Positions 5,517 to 8,480 of a DNA stretch of 8,480 nucleotides are shown here, in pieces. The stretch spans positions 1-8,480 of the forward strand of contig CALKWL010000006.1 of the NCBI GenBank assembly GCA_938004235.1, given 5' to 3'. The position numbers and the translations under genes were made by a program. Each line of letters opens with the position of its first letter. Within the stretch, counting starts at the first letter, position 1. A model generated the notes under the pieces. It saw only the letters and a list, made by a program, of their open reading frames with translations. It did no database searches and was not told the DNA's origin. The stretch comes from an uncultured Gammaproteobacteria bacterium. Its GTDB lineage: Bacteria; Pseudomonadota; Gammaproteobacteria; Halothiobacillales; Halothiobacillaceae.

Positions 5517-7751
5517 ATGCTCGCCTTCGTTGATGTGGAAACGCCTGTGACTTCGTTTGTATTTTTTGCCAGCGCCGCGCGCGGCCTGGTGTCTGTGGCG
5601 GCGGAAGAGTTGCGCGCGCTGGGCGCGACGGATTTGCGTGAGCATCCTGCCGGAGTGCACTTTACCGGTGATCTGGAGCTGGGTTATCGCGCTTGCCTAT
5701 GGCTGCGTGTGGCCAGCCGGGTGATGGTGGAAATTGCGCAGATCGATGCCGTTGACGCGCTGCAACTCTATGGTGAAACCAAGCGCCAGCTTTGGTCGCG
5801 CTGGTTAAATCCCGAATTGAGCTTTGCCGTGAGTTTTCATGGCGGCAACCCGAATATCAACAACACCGGTTTTGGCGCGCAAAAGGTCAAGGATGCGATT
5901 GTCGATGCGCTGCAAACCACGCTTGGGCGGCGCTCCTTGGTTGATCCGCAGCGCCCCGCCCAGGTGGTGCATGTTCATTTATCCGGCGACAAGGCGCGCC
6001 TGACACTGGATCTGGTTGGGGGAGAGGCGCTACATCAGCGGGGGTATCGAGTAGAAGCGGGCGATGCGCCCTTGCGTGAGACGCTGGCGGCCGGGCTGTT
6101 GTGGCGTGCGGGTTGGCCAGCGATTGCCAAGGCGGGTGGTGGCTTTGTGGATCCGATGTGCGGTTCGGGAACCGTGCTGATTGAAGCGGGCTGGATGGCG
6201 GGCGATGTCGCGCCGGGCATTTTGCGCAAGCAGTGGGCCTTGCAGCATTGGCCGCAGCATGAGGCCGAGGTGTGGGCGAGGCTACAGGATGAGATGCGCA
6301 ATCGTGCCGATATTGGCTTGGAGCAGTTGCCGCTGATGCTGGGGTTTGATCGGGATGCACGCATTATCCCTGTGGTGCAGGCCAATCTGGAGCGTGCCGG
6401 TTTGGATGAGTTTGTTCGTGTGGCACAGGGGCGGGTGGAGGATCTGCATCTGCCTGCCGACAAGCCCGAACACGGCTTGATGCTGACCAACCCGCCGTAT
6501 GGAGAGCGTTTGGGCGAGGTGGGCAATATGCCCGCGCTGTATGCAGCTTTGGGTGAGGCGATGCGTCGGGAGCTTATGGGTTGGGAGGCCGCGATGATTC
6601 TGCCCAAGGAGGCGGAATCCTGGCATCTTGGCTGGCGAGCCTTTCGGGCACACGAAGTGCTCAATGGGCCGATTGAGTGCCGTTTGCTGCGTTTTCATCT
6701 GCAGGAGGATCAGCGTCTGGCACCGCGTGTGCAGGATGACGGCTCGGCGGCGCGCCTCGTGCGTGCCTGCGCGCCAATGGCGGAGTCCAGTGGCGCGCAG
6801 ATGGTGGCCAACCGCCTGCGCAAGAATTTAAAGGAATTCACGCGCTGGGCAACGAAGGAGGGCGTGTCATGTTTTCGCGTGTACGATGCCGATATGCCTG
6901 AATACTCTCAGGCCATTGATTTGTATCACGATCTGGATGGCAAACGCTGGGTGAATGTGCAGGAATATGCCGCTCCGGCCAAGGTGTCGCAGGAGGATGC
7001 GCGCCGACGCTTGCGTGAAACCCTGTCGGTGTTGCCGGAGGTGTTGCAGGTCGAGCCGGAACAGATTTTCCTGCGTGTGCGCGAGCGCCAACGCGGCGAG
7101 TCGCAATACGAAAAGCAGGACGAACGCGGTGTTTTTCACAAGGTACGCGAGGGTGAGGCTACCGTGCTGGTGAATTTCACTGATTATCTGGATACCGGGC
7201 TGTTTCTCGATCACCGCCTCACCCGTGCGTGGTTAGGCGAATGGGCGCAGGGTAAGGATTGCCTCAATCTGTTCTGCTACACCGGTGTGGCCAGTGTGCA
7301 AATGGGGCTGGGCGGGGCGCGCTCGACAACATCGGTGGATATGTCGCGCACCTATTTGGAGTGGGCGCGGCGCAATCTTGAGCTCAACGGCTTGAGCAGA
7401 AGCAAACATCATCTGATACAGGCGGATTGCCTGGCATGGCTGGATGAGGCGGTGCAGGCGCGCGAACTGTTTGATCTGATTTTTATTGATCCGCCGAGCT
7501 TTTCCAGCTCCAAGCGCATGCAGGGCACGCTGGACGTTCAGCGCGATCATGTCGCCATGCTGCGCAAGGCGCTGCATCTGTTGCGCAAGGGCGGGAAGTT
7601 GGTGTTTTCCAACAATTTGCAGCGCTTCAAACTCGACGAAGCATCATTGTCTGATCTTGCGATTCAGAATGTCAGCCAGGCCTCGATTCCGAAAGACTTT
7701 GCACGTAACCCGCGCATTCACCAGTGCTGGGTGCTTGCCTTCAAAGGCTGA
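5517..7751 (+). CDS. rlmL: Bifunctional 23S rRNA methyltransferase RlmKL (m2G2445 and m7G2069), 744 aa
   Basis: This is a fusion of two SAM-dependent methyltransferases acting on 23S rRNA (E. coli numbering m2G2445 by the RlmL half, m7G2069 by the RlmK half). Order: an N-terminal THUMP region (about 15-170, with FASAARGL and GVHFTGDLELGYRACLWLRVASRVM); the RlmL catalytic domain with SAM motif DPMCGSGT (212-219) and TNPPYGER (324-331); then RlmK, opening at NRLRKNLKEFTRWA (432-445), with VNFTDYLDTGLFLDHR, SAM motif LNLFCYTGVASVQMGLGGAR (583-602) and IDPPSFSSSKRM (657-668). Both sites look intact. E. coli RlmL is 702 aa. The start is uncertain: ATG 5517 was chosen, GTG 5547 is closer to the E. 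coli start and has GGAA nearby, and the in-frame ATG at 5373 would translate the hairpin repeats and is rejected. It diverges from hslV. Confidence 0.95.
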   Translation: MLAFVDVETPVTSFVFFASAARGLVSVAAEELRALGATDLREHPAGVHFTGDLELGYRACLWLRVASRVMVEIAQIDAVDALQLYGETKRQLWSRWLNPELSFAVSFHGGNPNINNTGFGAQKVKDAIVDALQTTLGRRSLVDPQRPAQVVHVHLSGDKARLTLDLVGGEALHQRGYRVEAGDAPLRETLAAGLLWRAGWPAIAKAGGGFVDPMCGSGTVLIEAGWMAGDVAPGILRKQWALQHWPQHEAEVWARLQDEMRNRADIGLEQLPLMLGFDRDARIIPVVQANLERAGLDEFVRVAQGRVEDLHLPADKPEHGLMLTNPPYGERLGEVGNMPALYAALGEAMRRELMGWEAAMILPKEAESWHLGWRAFRAHEVLNGPIECRLLRFHLQEDQRLAPRVQDDGSAARLVRACAPMAESSGAQMVANRLRKNLKEFTRWATKEGVSCFRVYDADMPEYSQAIDLYHDLDGKRWVNVQEYAAPAKVSQEDARRRLRETLSVLPEVLQVEPEQIFLRVRERQRGESQYEKQDERGVFHKVREGEATVLVNFTDYLDTGLFLDHRLTRAWLGEWAQGKDCLNLFCYTGVASVQMGLGGARSTTSVDMSRTYLEWARRNLELNGLSRSKHHLIQADCLAWLDEAVQARELFDLIFIDPPSFSSSKRMQGTLDVQRDHVAMLRKALHLLRKGGKLVFSNNLQRFKLDEASLSDLAIQNVSQASIPKDFARNPRIHQCWVLAFKG

Positions 7752-7822
7752 ATGGGCATAATCGTTCGAAGTCCAAAAAAACATGTGAGAATCGCTTGAA
7801 ACAAAGCAGTGCACTGTCCCCA

Positions 7823-8368
7823 ATGCGGACGAACTCTTGGAGCAGCCTTCGCTTGCGTCGCGCTGGCGTTTTTCTCCCCATCCTGGCTTTGGGATGCGTG
7901 CTTGGCCTGACCTCGGGGTGTTCCGTGGTCAGCGAGAAGAAGACAGCCTCGTTCGATTCTCACTATCCAGCCCCCTTGCAGGAAAAGCCCCCGGCATCTC
8001 CGCAAGCCGCCAAGGCACTGGAAGTGGCGCTTAAACAGCGTGGCGTGGACTACCGCCCGGGCGGTGACAATCCTGATCAGGGCTTTGATTGCAGCGGTTT
8101 GGTGAATTTTTCTTATCTTGCAGCGGGTGTGCAGCTTCCCCGTGATTCGCGCAGCATGTATTCGGTGACCACCCGTGTAACGACCTCGGATCTGCGTCCT
8201 GGCGACTTGGTGTTTTTCCGTCAGCGCTCTTCGCGTATTAGCCATGTCGGCCTGTATGTGGGCAGCGGTCAATTTGTACATGCGCCCTCAGCGGGCAAGG
8301 ATGTTGAAATTACCAGCCTGAGCGATGCGTACTGGAAAAAGCGCTATGCGGGCGCCGGGCGCGTTTAG
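7823..8368 (+). CDS. NlpC/P60 family lipoprotein, probable peptidoglycan endopeptidase (181 aa)
   Basis: The protein resembles Spr/MepS-type enzymes that cut peptide bonds in cell-wall stem peptides. Residues 1-33 form a lipoprotein signal: basic n-region (LRLRR), hydrophobic core (AGVFLPILALGCVLGL), and LTSGC with a candidate lipid-attached C33. Thr and not Leu at -3 makes the lipobox slightly atypical; LALGC (C25) is an alternative. A short Pro-rich linker (44-60) leads to the NlpC/P60 domain with catalytic C90 (FDCSGLV), H141 (ISHVGLYVG) and H153 (FVHAPSAG), and LRPGDLVFF between them. The end (KKRYAGAGRV) is typical. ATG 7823 was chosen because it begins the signal peptide. An in-frame ATG at 7724 overlaps the rlmKL 3' end and adds a polar, unconserved stretch. 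No good Shine-Dalgarno is visible. It lies 71 nt after rlmKL on the same strand and ends in TAG, showing that TAG is an ordinary stop in this genome. Confidence 0.9.
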   Translation: MRTNSWSSLRLRRAGVFLPILALGCVLGLTSGCSVVSEKKTASFDSHYPAPLQEKPPASPQAAKALEVALKQRGVDYRPGGDNPDQGFDCSGLVNFSYLAAGVQLPRDSRSMYSVTTRVTTSDLRPGDLVFFRQRSSRISHVGLYVGSGQFVHAPSAGKDVEITSLSDAYWKKRYAGAGRV

Positions 8369-8434
8369 CCTTTTGCCAAAATAAGCAGGCAAGCTTACGA
8401 GCCCAAAGTTCAGGGCGCGGTTTTAATCTGTGAC

Positions 8435-8480
8435 AGATCGGAAGAGCACACGTCTGAACTCCAGTCACGTCAGTCAATCT
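8435..8480. other. Illumina adapter and index sequence (artefact)
   Basis: The stretch begins AGATCGGAAGAGCACACG, continues to CCAGTCAC, then an 8-nt index GTCAGTCA and ATCT from the P7 tail. It mirrors the left end in reverse complement. The remaining 66 bases after the NlpC/P60 stop (8369-8434) contain no gene or clear terminator. Confidence 0.97.

Noticed and set aside
5361..5660. 99-codon minus-strand ORF and the plus-strand N-terminal extension of rlmKL from 5373
   Set aside because: Both read through the hairpin arms, giving mirrored peptides (PYQTAE and SRLIRR) on the two strands, as expected of a palindrome and not of protein-coding sequence.
46..8434. CRISPR array, tRNA/rRNA genes, prophage, defence or toxin-antitoxin system
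   Set aside because: No evenly spaced direct repeats, cloverleaf-like stretch, integrase, transposase or paired small genes were found. The gene content is housekeeping.

Overview
The window reads as a short contig from a metagenome or draft genome of a proteobacterium, most likely a gammaproteobacterium or a close relative. Support for this is the fused RlmK/RlmL rRNA methyltransferase, a RoxA-type ribosomal oxygenase, HslVU with a short HslV propeptide, a Spr/MepS-like NlpC/P60 lipoprotein, and a GC-rich genome with normal stop codons. A finer assignment is not supported. Both ends (1-45 and 8435-8480) are untrimmed Illumina adapter in opposite orientations carrying the same index, so only about 46-8434 is biological.

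Layout. Five genes lie on the minus strand: hslV (5251 to 4709), hslU (4628 to 3276), roxA (2954 to 1779), a ketopantoate-reductase-like gene (1778 to 1005) and a response regulator (933 down to the contig edge). Two lie on the plus strand: rlmKL (5517-7751) and an NlpC/P60 lipoprotein (7823-8368). hslV and rlmKL are divergent. hslVU ends in a strong bidirectional terminator hairpin. roxA and the PanE-like gene abut exactly (TAA followed by ATG) and look translationally coupled.

Function. hslVU makes an ATP-dependent protease. roxA (hydroxylation of ribosomal protein uL16) and rlmKL (23S rRNA methylation) both modify the large ribosomal subunit. The NlpC/P60 protein probably cuts peptidoglycan peptides. 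These are mostly housekeeping genes and no defence, CRISPR or prophage system is visible.

Two things stand out. First, the response regulator is interrupted by an in-frame TAG at 337-339, but the same frame stays open and clearly protein-like (a coiled-coil-like, Glu/Gln/Ala-rich helix) for 97 more codons to the contig edge. Second, the spaces around hslV and hslU hold a family of hairpin-rich repeats. One is a 219-bp unit with perfect 18-bp terminal inverted repeats that ends exactly on the hslU stop codon. A second, diverged unit lies between hslV and rlmKL and shares four short motifs with it in the same order. Related GGCTGAAA motifs flank hslV.
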